Positions 14,960 to 23,707 are shown, counted from the stretch's first letter. The stretch is 33,613 bases of DNA from Proteobacteria bacterium UBA7447 (GCA_002477475.1 DLPX01000050.1:1-33613); one strand, 5' to 3'. The notes: generated by a model not told the origin, from the letters alone. A program made the numbers and translations.

Positions 14960-15715
14960 CTATGGCCTGACTGACCGGCCACCGTCTACGTTGATGATCT
15001 GTCCCGTAATAAATGGGGCGTCGCACAGCAAGAACTTAACCGTGTCTGCAATGTCTTGCGGGTCACCCAATCGGCCCAGCGGTGTCCGTCGGAGGATTTC
15101 ACTCTGATTTTCCTCAGAATCGCCAGACTCAGGCCAGATGATCGCTCCAGGTGCCACTGCGTTGACTCGAACCTCGGGCCCAAGTTCCTGGGCAAGAGAC
15201 CGTGTCAGGGCAACCAGTCCCGCTTTGCTCGCAGAATAGACCGGATGGTGGGGCAAAGGCCGTTCCGCATAGATGTCTGTCAGATTGATGATTGCCCCAT
15301 GGGTTGATGCCAGCGTTTTTGCGCATGCCTGGGACAGAAAGAATGGCGCCTTGAGGTTGACCCCTATCAATGCTTCCCAGTGATCGTTTGTGACCTCGCC
15401 CATGGGGGTGGGGAAAAACGCTGATGCATTGTTGATCAAAGCGTCTACGTGGCCGAAGGCGTTTATCGCCTTTTGTGCAAGCGCCGCGCAGTCCTCTGGT
15501 TTTTCAAGATCTCCTTCGACCAAAACCACCGACTCGGCGCGTGTTTCGTTCAGTGCATCCGCCAGTGACTGAGCCTCTGCAGCGCTGTGACGAAAGTGAA
15601 TAACAAGATCCATGCCCGCAGCATGCAGGGTCGTCGCGATCGCGGCTCCAATACGCTTGGCGCCGCCGGTAATCAGAGCCGCTTTCGGGTTGCGGAAGTA
15701 TTCTGAGTTGGTCAT
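14960..15715 (-). CDS. Pteridine reductase-like SDR (FolM/PTR1 type)
   Basis: The 251-aa SDR has TGGAKRIG at residues 16-23 in place of the usual TGxxxGxG; the Arg is the mark of PTR1 and FolM, which reduce dihydrobiopterin, dihydromonapterin or dihydrofolate with NADPH. NNASAFFPTPMGEV, the VYSASKAGL catalytic pair and FITGQIINVDGGRS follow. The gene is convergent with folB-folK, which supports a role in pterin/folate metabolism, either as a dihydrofolate reductase back-up or for tetrahydromonapterin. Start ATG at 15715; no Shine-Dalgarno is evident, and a perfect TATAAT sits only 15 bp away. Confidence 0.85.
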   Translation of the reverse strand: MTNSEYFRNPKAALITGGAKRIGAAIATTLHAAGMDLVIHFRHSAAEAQSLADALNETRAESVVLVEGDLEKPEDCAALAQKAINAFGHVDALINNASAFFPTPMGEVTNDHWEALIGVNLKAPFFLSQACAKTLASTHGAIINLTDIYAERPLPHHPVYSASKAGLVALTRSLAQELGPEVRVNAVAPGAIIWPESGDSEENQSEILRRTPLGRLGDPQDIADTVKFLLCDAPFITGQIINVDGGRSVRP

Positions 15716-15729
15716 TGAAAAAGCCGAGA

Positions 15730-15735
15730 ATTATA
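15730..15735 (-). promoter_or_regulatory. Perfect -10 box close to the pteridine reductase start
   Basis: TATAAT on the minus strand lies 14 bp before the ATG at 15715. Transcription from it would leave a leader of only about 8 nt with no ribosome-binding site. No -35 match is present. Confidence 0.35.
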
Positions 15736-15877
15736 AACAGCACCCTAACAAGACCCGCGTGACATCAATGTTTACTGTATCAGAGATAAGTAGAAGGAGT
15801 CCTCGTTGATCTATGTTGATCGTTCTCCTGGCGCAGTAAAATGATCCCCTTGTTTCGCGTGGCCAATTGAGGCTTGG

Positions 15878-17062
15878 ATGCATTCCTCCCAAATCACTGA
15901 GTCCAAATTGGGGCAGCCGGATACAGCGGCGTCCCATCACAGTGCCGCGGTGGCCGCTTTCATTCGGGAACGGATTGACAGCGCCGGGGGTGTATTGCCT
16001 TTTGATGAATACATGGAAGCGGCGTTGTATGCCCCGGGCCTTGGCTACTATGCGGCCGGCAGCCGTAAGTTTGGCCCCGGCGGAGATTTTGTAACGGCTC
16101 CCGAATTAGGCCCACTTTTTGGACAATGTCTTGCCCGGGAGGTGGGACCGGTCCTGGCGTCGTTAAAAGAGGCATGCGTGCTGGAATTCGGGGCCGGCAG
16201 CGGAGCGTTGGCGGTTAGCCTGATTGAGGCGCTTTCGAGGTTGGATCAACTACCGGAACGATACTGTATTTTGGAAATCAGCCCGGACCTCCGAGAGCGT
16301 CAGCGAAAACGGCTTGAGCCGATTGCCAATCAGCACGGGCTCGACATCGAATGGCTTGAGCGGATGCCCGACGCACCGCTCGAGGGTGTGATTCTCGCAA
16401 ATGAAGTGGTAGATGCATTTCCCGTCACCCGGTTTAGAGTCCGTAACGAAAAACCCGTACGGGCCGGTGTCTGTATTAACGGCGACGGTTTTGCCTGGGA
16501 TTGGATAGATGATTTAGGCGATGATCAATCGACGATGAACATCTTTTGTCAGTATCAGTTGAAAGAGGGCTATACCTCTGAGGTCTGTCACCGGAGCAAG
16601 GCATGGATGGGCGCATTGGCATCTGCTTTACAGCGGGGTGTCGTGCTGGTGATCGACTACGGCTTTCCGGCGGCGGAATACTATCTGCCGGAGCGCTCAG
16701 AAGGCACCTTGCGGTGTCACTACCTGCATCAGGCGCATAATGATCCTTTGATCTATCCCGGAATACAGGACGTGACGTCTCACGTGAATTTTTCAGCGCT
16801 TGCAGATGCGGGTCGGGAATCGGGTCTTGAGGTTCTCGGATATACAAGTCAGGAAGCGTATCTTTTGGGACTCGGGCTTTTGGAACTCGCTTCGCCACAG
16901 CCAAACGATGATGAGAAACAAATGCTGAAAACAGCGGCCGAAGTAAAAGGGCTGATCTTGCCTTCGCAGATGGGCGAAGCTTTCAAGGTGATGGCATTTG
17001 GCAAGCAGGCAGACAAGCCCTTGCAAGGATTCAAATTGCGCGACCGAAGTGGATCGTTATGA
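15878..17062 (+). CDS. MidA/NDUFAF7-family SAM-dependent methyltransferase
   Basis: The 394-aa protein belongs to the family formerly DUF185. PFDEYMEAALYAPGLGYYA, FGPGGDFVTAPELGPLFGQC, the SAM-binding VLEFGAGSGALAVSL, VILANEVVDAFPVTRF and VVLVIDYGFPAAEYY are its conserved blocks. The mitochondrial relative NDUFAF7 methylates an arginine of the complex I subunit NDUFS2; the bacterial target is not established. Its stop overlaps the uppP start (ATGA), so the genes are co-translated. Confidence 0.92.
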   Translation: MHSSQITESKLGQPDTAASHHSAAVAAFIRERIDSAGGVLPFDEYMEAALYAPGLGYYAAGSRKFGPGGDFVTAPELGPLFGQCLAREVGPVLASLKEACVLEFGAGSGALAVSLIEALSRLDQLPERYCILEISPDLRERQRKRLEPIANQHGLDIEWLERMPDAPLEGVILANEVVDAFPVTRFRVRNEKPVRAGVCINGDGFAWDWIDDLGDDQSTMNIFCQYQLKEGYTSEVCHRSKAWMGALASALQRGVVLVIDYGFPAAEYYLPERSEGTLRCHYLHQAHNDPLIYPGIQDVTSHVNFSALADAGRESGLEVLGYTSQEAYLLGLGLLELASPQPNDDEKQMLKTAAEVKGLILPSQMGEAFKVMAFGKQADKPLQGFKLRDRSGSL

Positions 17063-17859
17063 TTGATTTCGGCCAGGCAGTCTGGCTCGCGCTGGTGCAG
17101 GGCCTCACTGAATTCCTGCCGGTGTCGAGTTCGGCGCATCTTGTTCTGTTGCCGATTCTGGCAGATTGGCCGGATCAGGGACTGGCCTTTGATGTGGCAG
17201 TCCATGTGGGGACACTCGGAGCGGTTGTGGTCTATCTGCGGCGAGATCTTGTTGGCATCGTGGCGGGCTGTTTTGGCCAATGGGGCAGCGGTGGAAAAAC
17301 CAAAGAAAGCCGCATCGGGTGGTTGGTCATTGTGGCGACGATGCCGGCAGTGGTGGTTGGCTTTTTTCTTGATGAAACAGTAGAGCTGCTGCTGCGTCAT
17401 CCGCTGGTTATTGCGGCAGCGACAATCGGATTTGCGGTTTTGCTCTGGTGGGCCGATCGGTATCGATCAGAGACTAGGGCCCTGAGTCATTTGGGATTCA
17501 AGGATGCCGTGTTGATTGGTGTGTTTCAGGCGCTGGCTTTGATCCCCGGGACATCACGCTCGGGCATTACGATCACGGCGGGGTTGATGCTCGGATTATC
17601 TCGTGAGGCCGCGGCGCGGTTTTCCTTTCTCATGGCGATTCCCATTATTGCCGCGGCAGGCTGTTTTAAAGCGGTCTCCATGATGCAATCTGACGACGCT
17701 GTCCTTTGGAATCTTTTTGCTCTGGGGGTGGTTGTTGCTTTTTTGAGCGCGTGGGCCGTGATCGCACTTTTTCTGAGGTTTATCAGCCGTGTGGGCATGA
17801 CGCCCTTTGTGCTTTACCGGATTGCGCTGGGCAGCATACTGCTGATCCTGTTCTGGTAA
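17059..17859 (+). CDS. uppP: Undecaprenyl-diphosphatase UppP (BacA)
   Basis: The 266-aa, multi-helix inner-membrane protein removes a phosphate from undecaprenyl diphosphate, recycling the lipid carrier for peptidoglycan and O-antigen synthesis. The first active-site motif is LVQGLTEFLPVSSSAHLV near residue 20 (Glu and Ser), the second is LIPGTSRSGITITAGLMLGL near residue 160 (Arg and Ser). Overlap with midA is 4 nt. It is convergent with cca. Confidence 0.96.
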   Translation: MIDFGQAVWLALVQGLTEFLPVSSSAHLVLLPILADWPDQGLAFDVAVHVGTLGAVVVYLRRDLVGIVAGCFGQWGSGGKTKESRIGWLVIVATMPAVVVGFFLDETVELLLRHPLVIAAATIGFAVLLWWADRYRSETRALSHLGFKDAVLIGVFQALALIPGTSRSGITITAGLMLGLSREAAARFSFLMAIPIIAAAGCFKAVSMMQSDDAVLWNLFALGVVVAFLSAWAVIALFLRFISRVGMTPFVLYRIALGSILLILFW

Positions 17860-17868
17860 CCAGTTGAG

Positions 17869-19125
17869 CTAGCAGGCCGTCTCACGGTTTTGATGAATTT
17901 CGCTGATTGCATCGAGACGTCGTTCTTCAACTATTTTTTTGCGCGCCCTGCCGTCATGAGGTGAATCTGCAAGGTCAGATAGATCCACCGCCTTTGCGGC
18001 CGCAAAGTACTTCTCCAACAGTGGTTGCTGCGGGTAGTCCCCGAGTGTGCCGTCGCCCCGGCCTGTGGCATCAGCACGGCATGCGGTCAAAAAAGAATCA
18101 AGCCGCTCAGAACGTCGAAATCCGTCCAGGCGATTCAAGAGTTTCAGTACGGTTTCAGGACGCAGTTCGGCAAGCCGATGCATCAGAAGGTGCTCTCGTG
18201 TCACAAGGACCGCCAGCTCGCGATAGTCACTGGGAACCCGCAGCCGGTCACAAAGTGCGTTGACGATCGTCACGCCCCGGTGTTCGTGCTTGATATGACG
18301 CGGCCACTCATTTTGGGGCGTCTTGGCTTTGCCCAGATCGTGCACCAGGGCGGCAAAGCGAACCTCTTTTTGCTGAGAGATTTTGGTTGCGGCATCCAGC
18401 GCCATCAGCGTGTGTAAAAATGCATCGCCCTCTGGATGATGCTCGACATTTTGCAGCACACCCTGCAGCGCCGCAATTTCAGGAAAGATGATGTCAAGGG
18501 CATCGCACCGTTGCAGCACGCGGATAAATTCACTGGGGTTTGCCTCGCCCAAGGCGCGACAGGTTTCCTGCCAGACCCGCTCGGGAACCAGGGAAGCCAA
18601 CTCGCCGGACGCGCTGATCCTGCGCATGAGATCAACCGTTTCAGGGGCAACCGCAAAGCCTCGTCCAGCGTACCGGGCTGCAAAGCGCGCGACCCGCAGC
18701 ACCCTCAGCGGATCTTCAACAAAGGCGTCTGAGACATGGCGCAGGATACCGTTGTTGAGATCCTGCGCGCCGCCAAAGGGGTCAATCAAGCCTCCGTCGG
18801 CATCCTGTGCCATGGCGTTCACCGTGAGGTCGCGACGCGACAGGTCCTCTTCGAGCGTGACATCCGAGCCGCTTTCGGTCGCAAAGCCTGTGTAGCCGGG
18901 TCCGGTTTTACGCTCTCGGCGGGCAAGCGCGTATTCCTCCCCTGAGACGGGATGCAGAAAAACCGGGAAGTCTTTGCCGACCGCCCGAAATCCCCGTTCC
19001 AGCATGTCTTCTGGACTCGACCCGATGACCACCCAGTCGCGATCACCAGCGGCTTCATTCAGTAAAGCGTCTCTTACGGCTCCACCGACCAGATAGCATT
19101 CAAGAAAGTCACAAGGATCGGCCAT
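17869..19125 (-). CDS. cca: CCA-adding tRNA nucleotidyltransferase with HD domain
   Basis: The 418-aa class II enzyme adds or repairs the CCA end of tRNA. The nucleotidyltransferase head has YLVGGAVRDALL (residues 11-22), GDRDWVVIG with the metal Asp residues, RRDLTVNAMAQD and DPLRVLRVARFAARY. The HD domain has FAALVHDLGKAKTP, as in the E. coli protein, where it gives phosphatase and phosphodiesterase activity. Length and start are normal. It is downstream of betC on the same strand, 77 bp away, with a stem-loop between. Confidence 0.96.
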   Translation of the reverse strand: MADPCDFLECYLVGGAVRDALLNEAAGDRDWVVIGSSPEDMLERGFRAVGKDFPVFLHPVSGEEYALARRERKTGPGYTGFATESGSDVTLEEDLSRRDLTVNAMAQDADGGLIDPFGGAQDLNNGILRHVSDAFVEDPLRVLRVARFAARYAGRGFAVAPETVDLMRRISASGELASLVPERVWQETCRALGEANPSEFIRVLQRCDALDIIFPEIAALQGVLQNVEHHPEGDAFLHTLMALDAATKISQQKEVRFAALVHDLGKAKTPQNEWPRHIKHEHRGVTIVNALCDRLRVPSDYRELAVLVTREHLLMHRLAELRPETVLKLLNRLDGFRRSERLDSFLTACRADATGRGDGTLGDYPQQPLLEKYFAAAKAVDLSDLADSPHDGRARKKIVEERRLDAISEIHQNRETAC

Positions 19126-19156
19126 GTCGACGTCAGGTCCGAGTTGGATGGCAGCA

Positions 19157-19178
19157 TCAGCATTGGATTTTATGCTGA
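19157..19178. repeat. 7-bp stem-loop between betC and cca
   Basis: TCAGCAT (19157-19163) and ATGCTGA (19172-19178) pair around an 8-nt loop in the short gap between the betC stop and the cca start. No T-run follows on either strand, so it is not a classical terminator. Confidence 0.45.
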
Positions 19179-19202
19179 GCCAGAGGTCTCACCAAGGCGG
19201 AA

Positions 19203-20714
19203 TTACGTGTCGTCTATACCCTTCCAGGCCCAGTCGTTATAGCCTTCCGGACCGCGGTGAATCCAGGGTGTCGTCGCATCTTCTGTTTGGTGCTCCCAGT
19301 TTGGGGATTTCCCCTTTTGCTGTGCGGCATGCACCAGCCGGCGCTGACGCTGGCTAATGGTGATCAGGGTCTGCAGCGTATCGGAATCCCATTGGGCCTG
19401 GGTTAGCGCTTCCAGGTCACGCCGCGCGTCAGCGTGTGCTGGATCCGAAGCAAGATTGCTGCGTTCATGGGGATCATTGACGAGATCAAACAAGACAGGT
19501 GGGGCGTCTCCGCCGCTCAGGAGTTTGTAGCGCTCCTTTCGAACCATAAACATGGGTGTCGGAACACCTTCTGATGTGATCTCGGCATAAACAGGCGCAG
19601 CAGTACTCGTGTCGGCGCCCTCACAGGCGCTGACAAGGCTTTGCCCATCGAGCGGATGAGGCGCGTGATCTTCAAGCGCCAGACCCGCGAGATCGCACAG
19701 CGTGGGGAGAAGATCCACCAGGGAACTCGGGCGGGATTGATGGCTTGCGCCAAATCGTTCGGGCCAGTGGAGGATGAGCGGCACCCGGATACAGTCCTCG
19801 AAGAAATGCTTCTTATAGAAGAGTCCGTGTTCGCCGAGCATGTCCCCGTGATCGGCCGTCACCACAATCGCCGTGTTCTCCAGCAATCCGGTGTCCTTTA
19901 AAGTCTTGATCAGGCCGCCCACCATATCGTCAAAATAGGAAACGTTGGCGAGATAGCCGTGTCTTGCTGTCCTGACGTGTTCGTCAGTGATGCCGCTGTC
20001 GATCAGCATAGCGTGGTGAAGCATGCGGGTGGTGTGCACCTCACGAGCTTCCTCCGGTTGAAGAGGGGTGTCAGGCAGGCTGATGTCATCATGCCGATAA
20101 AGATCCCAGTATTGCTGCAGCGCGTAGTACGGCTCATGCGGATGGGTGAACGAGGCCACCAGGAAAAAGGGCGTATCGTCCATACGAGCAAAGTCATGCA
20201 GTTTGGCTTTTGCACGATAAAAGACGGCTTCATCGTGATCGATCTGAACGCTGCGCTTGCATACCCCGGAGCGAGTCACGCCACTGGCGTTGTTGTTGGA
20301 GTCCATGCGCAGTTCTTCCCAGCTCGGCGTCCAGGAAAAATCCGTAGGATAAAGTTCGGGGACCAGGCGCTCTTCAAATCCGTGCAGCATGTCGGGCCCA
20401 ACAAAATGCTGCTTACCCGAGAGACTGGTGCGATAGCCGGCAAGTCTTAAGTAGTGGGCCATGGTGGGAAGGTGGGCCGGAAATTCCGCACCGTTGTCGT
20501 AAGCGCCAATCTTGCTGGCCAGCATGCCCGAGAGCATTGAGAACCGGGACGGTGCGCACAGGGGGAAGTTGCAATAAGCGTTGTCGAAGGTAACGCCGCT
20601 ATCCGCCAGCCGGGACACATGCGGGGTGAGGGCAGGTCCGCCGTACATCGGAAGTACCTGGGGCTTGAGTTGGTCTGCCTGAATGAAAAGCAGATTGGGC
20701 TGTTTTGTTGCCAC
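19203..20714 (-). CDS. betC: Choline-sulfatase BetC
   Basis: The 503-aa sulfatase hydrolyses choline-O-sulfate to choline and sulfate. The formylglycine motif CAPSR is at residues 53-57, the metal site includes D14 (QADQ), and VVTADHGDMLGEHGLFYKK holds the second metal Asp and His. Choline-sulfatase identity rests on the segments DNGAEFPAHLPTMAHYL, GKQHFVGPDMLHGFEERL and YPTDFSWTP, which match BetC proteins, and on the choline-sulfatase C-terminal region (SQRQRRLVHAAQQKG to the end). Start is GTG at 20714 with GGAG 6 nt upstream. An upstream PhyH-type oxygenase is on the same strand; no bet transport or oxidation genes are in view. A formylglycine-generating enzyme would be needed in trans. 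Confidence 0.88.
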   Translation of the reverse strand: MATKQPNLLFIQADQLKPQVLPMYGGPALTPHVSRLADSGVTFDNAYCNFPLCAPSRFSMLSGMLASKIGAYDNGAEFPAHLPTMAHYLRLAGYRTSLSGKQHFVGPDMLHGFEERLVPELYPTDFSWTPSWEELRMDSNNNASGVTRSGVCKRSVQIDHDEAVFYRAKAKLHDFARMDDTPFFLVASFTHPHEPYYALQQYWDLYRHDDISLPDTPLQPEEAREVHTTRMLHHAMLIDSGITDEHVRTARHGYLANVSYFDDMVGGLIKTLKDTGLLENTAIVVTADHGDMLGEHGLFYKKHFFEDCIRVPLILHWPERFGASHQSRPSSLVDLLPTLCDLAGLALEDHAPHPLDGQSLVSACEGADTSTAAPVYAEITSEGVPTPMFMVRKERYKLLSGGDAPPVLFDLVNDPHERSNLASDPAHADARRDLEALTQAQWDSDTLQTLITISQRQRRLVHAAQQKGKSPNWEHQTEDATTPWIHRGPEGYNDWAWKGIDDT

Positions 20715-20839
20715 AGGAGGCTCCGTAAATTTAGGAAGTGAGATGGTTGATCTGAAACCCTACCAGGTTCGGGGACAAAAACGCTATCCGGAGCACGACC
20801 TGCCGGGTAGTGCCTATGCGAGAGATAAGGATCGTTGAG

Positions 20840-21682
20840 TTAAAGCCGGAATTCGGGATAGAGATCCGTACCGATCCGATCCCCATGTGCAAGGCCTTGC
20901 TCACGCATCACGGCAGAATGATCCGGGTCCATGCCTTCCTCTCTAAAGCAGACGCGGACATCGTCACCCAGCCACTGGGTGTTGAAGACCTTGAGATCCC
21001 GGTCCGGGCCAAGGTTGCCCGAGCCGCCGTGAATAATCCGGCCATTAAAGGCAACGCAGTCTCCGGGCGACATATCCCAACTCAGGATCTCGTAATTCTC
21101 TCGATGGCCTTCAATATCGGGGAAGGGTTCGTAATCCCCATCTGTAACTTCCTGGCGCTGGTCGCGCGCGTCCTGCGTCAAGGCGCCAAAGTTGGTTTGT
21201 TGAAATTTCTGCGGCCAGCGATGTGAGCCTCGCACAAACTCCAAGGCGCTTTTCTTCTCGACAGCGACTAACGGCATCCAGATGGAGCAGGTATCAAATC
21301 CTTTCACGGACCAGTAAGGCTCATCCTGATGAAAAGGGGTGCGAAACTGAGCCCCCGGGGTGCGGACAAAGACCGCATCGAAAAAGAAGTTCACCCGTTG
21401 CGTATTCAGCAGTTGTCCTGCAATAGATGCGATGGGCGATTGCTCAATAAATTTCTGGTATTCAGGTATCTGCTGCCATGCCTGACTGTCATAAAAGCAC
21501 GTTCTTCCATGATCGTCCCGATCCCAGATCCGGCCCCGGATGGTCGGTGTCTCGACATGCTTGTCCAGACCTTTTTTTAAGAGTTTTATCCAGGAGTCAT
21601 CGACACCGTTTCGGATAAGAGCAACCCCGTCACGGTGGAAGCGTTCGGCCAGGTCGCTTTTGGAGAATGGGTCTGTATTCAA
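20840..21682 (-). CDS. Phytanoyl-CoA dioxygenase (PhyH) family oxygenase
   Basis: The 280-aa protein is an Fe(II)/2-oxoglutarate oxygenase. The iron triad is visible as H118 and D120 (FHQDEPYW) and H218 (GRIIHGGSGN), with R228 likely holding 2-oxoglutarate; IWMPLVAVEKKSALEFVRGSHRW is the typical family core. It lacks the ectoine hydroxylase motif, so EctD is unlikely. The substrate is unknown; its place 125 bp upstream of betC suggests, but does not prove, a linked role in osmolyte or sulfate-ester use. The start is TTG at 21682 with GAGAG upstream. It is divergent from the metallopeptidase gene. Confidence 0.88.
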   Translation of the reverse strand: MNTDPFSKSDLAERFHRDGVALIRNGVDDSWIKLLKKGLDKHVETPTIRGRIWDRDDHGRTCFYDSQAWQQIPEYQKFIEQSPIASIAGQLLNTQRVNFFFDAVFVRTPGAQFRTPFHQDEPYWSVKGFDTCSIWMPLVAVEKKSALEFVRGSHRWPQKFQQTNFGALTQDARDQRQEVTDGDYEPFPDIEGHRENYEILSWDMSPGDCVAFNGRIIHGGSGNLGPDRDLKVFNTQWLGDDVRVCFREEGMDPDHSAVMREQGLAHGDRIGTDLYPEFRL

Positions 21683-21698
21683 AGCATAACTCTCAAAA

Positions 21699-21728
21699 TT
21701 GTTCTTCAGTTTCGAACATAAATATAAC
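21699..21728 (+). promoter_or_regulatory. Predicted promoter of the lipoprotein metallopeptidase
   Basis: TTGTTC (21699-21704) and TATAAC (21723-21728) are 18 bp apart. Transcription would begin near 21735, which rules against TTG 21734 as the start and supports TTG 21785. Confidence 0.5.
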
Positions 21729-21784
21729 GAGAATTGCCTAAACTAGAAACCGGTCTTGATTCGGCCAGAAGAGGAGATTTTTCA

Positions 21785-22807
21785 TTGAACCGATGCTTGC
21801 GCGCCGTACTTTGGTGCCTCGCAATGGCTTGCCTGAGTGGTTGCCAAAGCGTCGCCTATTACACCCAGGCGGCAGTGGGACAATCAGCCCTGCTTTGGCA
21901 CAGCAGGCCGATCGACGAGGTAATCCGTGATCCTAAAACATCGGACCCTCTGCGCGATCGGTTGCGTTTTGTGCAGAGTGTTCGCGACTACGCCGAAAGC
22001 GCGCTCTTTTTGCCCGCAACCGGCAGTTACAGACGGTTTACCGATATCGGCCGCGATTTTATTTTATGGAGTGTGGTAGCGGCGGAGGAGTTTTCAACTG
22101 AGCCAAAGCTTTTTTGTCATCCCATCACCGGGTGTGTGGCCTATCAGGGCTATTTTGATCGGGCGGACGCTCTCGCTTTTTCCGAAGGGCTGGAATCCGC
22201 AGGGTATGAGACGGCAGTATGTCCGGTCGCAGCCTACTCGACACTCGGATGGTTTGCCGATCCGGTGGTGAGTTCGGTGCTGCATTATTCGGATACACAA
22301 GTTGCGGAACTCATTTTTCATGAACTCGCACACGAATTGCTGTTTATTACCGGCGACACTACGTTTAATGAATCGTTTGCCACCTTTGTGGCTCGGGCTG
22401 GGGTAGAGCAGTGGCTGACCGACTCAGGCAGGACAGCAAGCCTCGAAGATTTCAAGGTGGATGCTGCACGTAACGATAAGGCAGTTAACCTCACTCGGGA
22501 TACGCGCCTCGCTTTAGGCGAACTTTACGCAAGATCGATTACCCAGGCGGACATGCGCCTGCAGAAAGAAATAATGTTAGGTGAGTTGGCTGAGAGGTAT
22601 CGGAAGATGCGTAACGAAAACAGAGTCAGTAACTGGGATGGCTGGTTTGAAGAGGGGCTCAACAACGCAAAACTCGCCTCGGTTGGTTCGTATCATGACG
22701 ACATTGATCTTTTTGCCGGGTTGTTCGAAAAAGCGGATCGTGACTTTGAAGTGTTTTATTTGGCGGTCCGGGCCCTCGCCGCAAGCAGAAATGACACCCA
22801 AGATTGA
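21785..22807 (+). CDS. Putative lipoprotein zinc aminopeptidase (COG4324/Aminopep family)
   Basis: The 340-aa protein starts with a lipoprotein signal peptide (VLWCLAMACLSGC, lipid-modified Cys at residue 20), so it is likely membrane-bound. A zinc HELAH motif lies at residues 179-183 in ELIFHELAHELLF, followed by TFNESFATFVARAG, the downstream Glu-containing segment of this predicted aminopeptidase family. Most members are known only from sequence. The TTG at 21785 is the start because AGAGGAG is 8 nt upstream and the signal peptide then begins correctly. It is a single-gene unit, divergent from the PhyH gene. Confidence 0.87.
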   Translation: MNRCLRAVLWCLAMACLSGCQSVAYYTQAAVGQSALLWHSRPIDEVIRDPKTSDPLRDRLRFVQSVRDYAESALFLPATGSYRRFTDIGRDFILWSVVAAEEFSTEPKLFCHPITGCVAYQGYFDRADALAFSEGLESAGYETAVCPVAAYSTLGWFADPVVSSVLHYSDTQVAELIFHELAHELLFITGDTTFNESFATFVARAGVEQWLTDSGRTASLEDFKVDAARNDKAVNLTRDTRLALGELYARSITQADMRLQKEIMLGELAERYRKMRNENRVSNWDGWFEEGLNNAKLASVGSYHDDIDLFAGLFEKADRDFEVFYLAVRALAASRNDTQD

Positions 22808-22860
22808 ATCAATAGCAATTTTTTTGAATCAGTAAAATCTCGTGCGTCTCGAGTGGTTTA

Positions 22861-22887
22861 GAAGCGTTCGGGAAGCGTTCCCGCTTC
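22861..22887. repeat. Nested hairpin after the metallopeptidase gene
   Basis: CGGGAA (22869-22874) and TTCCCG (22878-22883) form a strong stem around GCG; GAAG (22861-22864) and CTTC (22884-22887) can add an outer stem. GAAGCG and CGCTTC offer an alternative pairing. No T-run follows. It may be a factor-dependent terminator or an RNA element. Confidence 0.5.
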
Positions 22888-22928
22888 GCGTCAATAACAT
22901 CCAAAATCATTAAGAATGGGGGTATGCG

Positions 22929-23021
22929 GTGTTTCCCAAGATTTATAAGGGCCTGATCGGCGGACTGATGTACGAGGCGTCGGTCGGAGGACAGACTTTC
23001 CAGTTCACTCCAGCCGGGTAG
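22929..23021 (+). CDS. Possible 30-aa small ORF
   Basis: A GTG-started frame of 30 codons (begins FPKIYKGLIGGLMYEA) follows a G-rich stretch and ends 17 nt inside the 3' end of pyrE on the other strand. I recognise no family. It may be a chance frame; there is no other support. Confidence 0.15.
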   Translation: MFPKIYKGLIGGLMYEASVGGQTFQFTPAG

Positions 23022-23673
23022 TCAGCCCGTACTGGGTCTGGTAAGCCTGAAGCGCGCCCAGGTGGGCCGCAAGATCCGGACGATCTGACAGGAACTCAAG
23101 CAAGGTCGAGAAGCGCGCGAGTGTGTGCACCCTGAGGCCGTAGGTTTTGGCAACATGGTCGATGGCTGAATCACCTTCCTCGGTGACAGCCTCTTCTCGA
23201 TCAAGGGCGATCATTACGGCAGCAGCCTGGGCGCCTGCCGAATGGATGAGGTCAACCGACTCGCGGATGGACGTGCCCGCGGTGATCACGTCATCTACGA
23301 TTACGACGTCTCCCTCAAGGGGGGCGCCGACGAGTTGGCCTCCCTCTCCGTGGTCCTTTATTTCTTTGCGGTTGAAGGCAAAGGGCACATCCCGCTGATG
23401 ATGATCGGCGAGGGCCGCGGCAGTCGCCGAGGCCAGTGGAATGCCTTTGTAGGCAGGACCAAAAAGCATGAAAGGTTCTGGTTCAAGTTCGGCAAGGGCT
23501 GCGGCATAAAAAGCCGCCAGCCGCGAGAGTTTCGCGCCGCTGTTGAATAGGCCCGCGTTAAAGAAGTAAGGACTTACTCGTCCGGATTTGAGGGTAAACT
23601 CTCCGAAGCGCAACACCCCGGTCTCCAGGGCAAACTGCAGGAAAGCATGTTCACGCTCATCTGCTCGGGACAT
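23005..23673 (-). CDS. pyrE: Orotate phosphoribosyltransferase PyrE
   Basis: The 222-aa protein makes orotidine 5'-phosphate from orotate and PRPP in pyrimidine synthesis. FTLKSGRVSPYFFNAG near residue 27, FGPAYKGIPLASATA, the mobile-loop RKEIKDHGEGG and the PRPP-binding VVIVDDVITAGTSIRES are all intact. The start ATG at 23673 has AGGTGG upstream. It is divergent from the ExoIII-type gene, 34 bp apart; the same pairing in Pseudomonas is pyrE and crc. Confidence 0.97.
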   Translation of the reverse strand: MSRADEREHAFLQFALETGVLRFGEFTLKSGRVSPYFFNAGLFNSGAKLSRLAAFYAAALAELEPEPFMLFGPAYKGIPLASATAAALADHHQRDVPFAFNRKEIKDHGEGGQLVGAPLEGDVVIVDDVITAGTSIRESVDLIHSAGAQAAAVMIALDREEAVTEEGDSAIDHVAKTYGLRVHTLARFSTLLEFLSDRPDLAAHLGALQAYQTQYGLTTRLE

Positions 23674-23707
23674 TTCACCACCTGATCATTCATCGGTATC
23701 GCGGAAC

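Noticed and set aside
20840..21682. Ectoine hydroxylase (EctD)
   Set aside because: The EctD signature around the iron His/Asp is absent and no ectoine genes are near.
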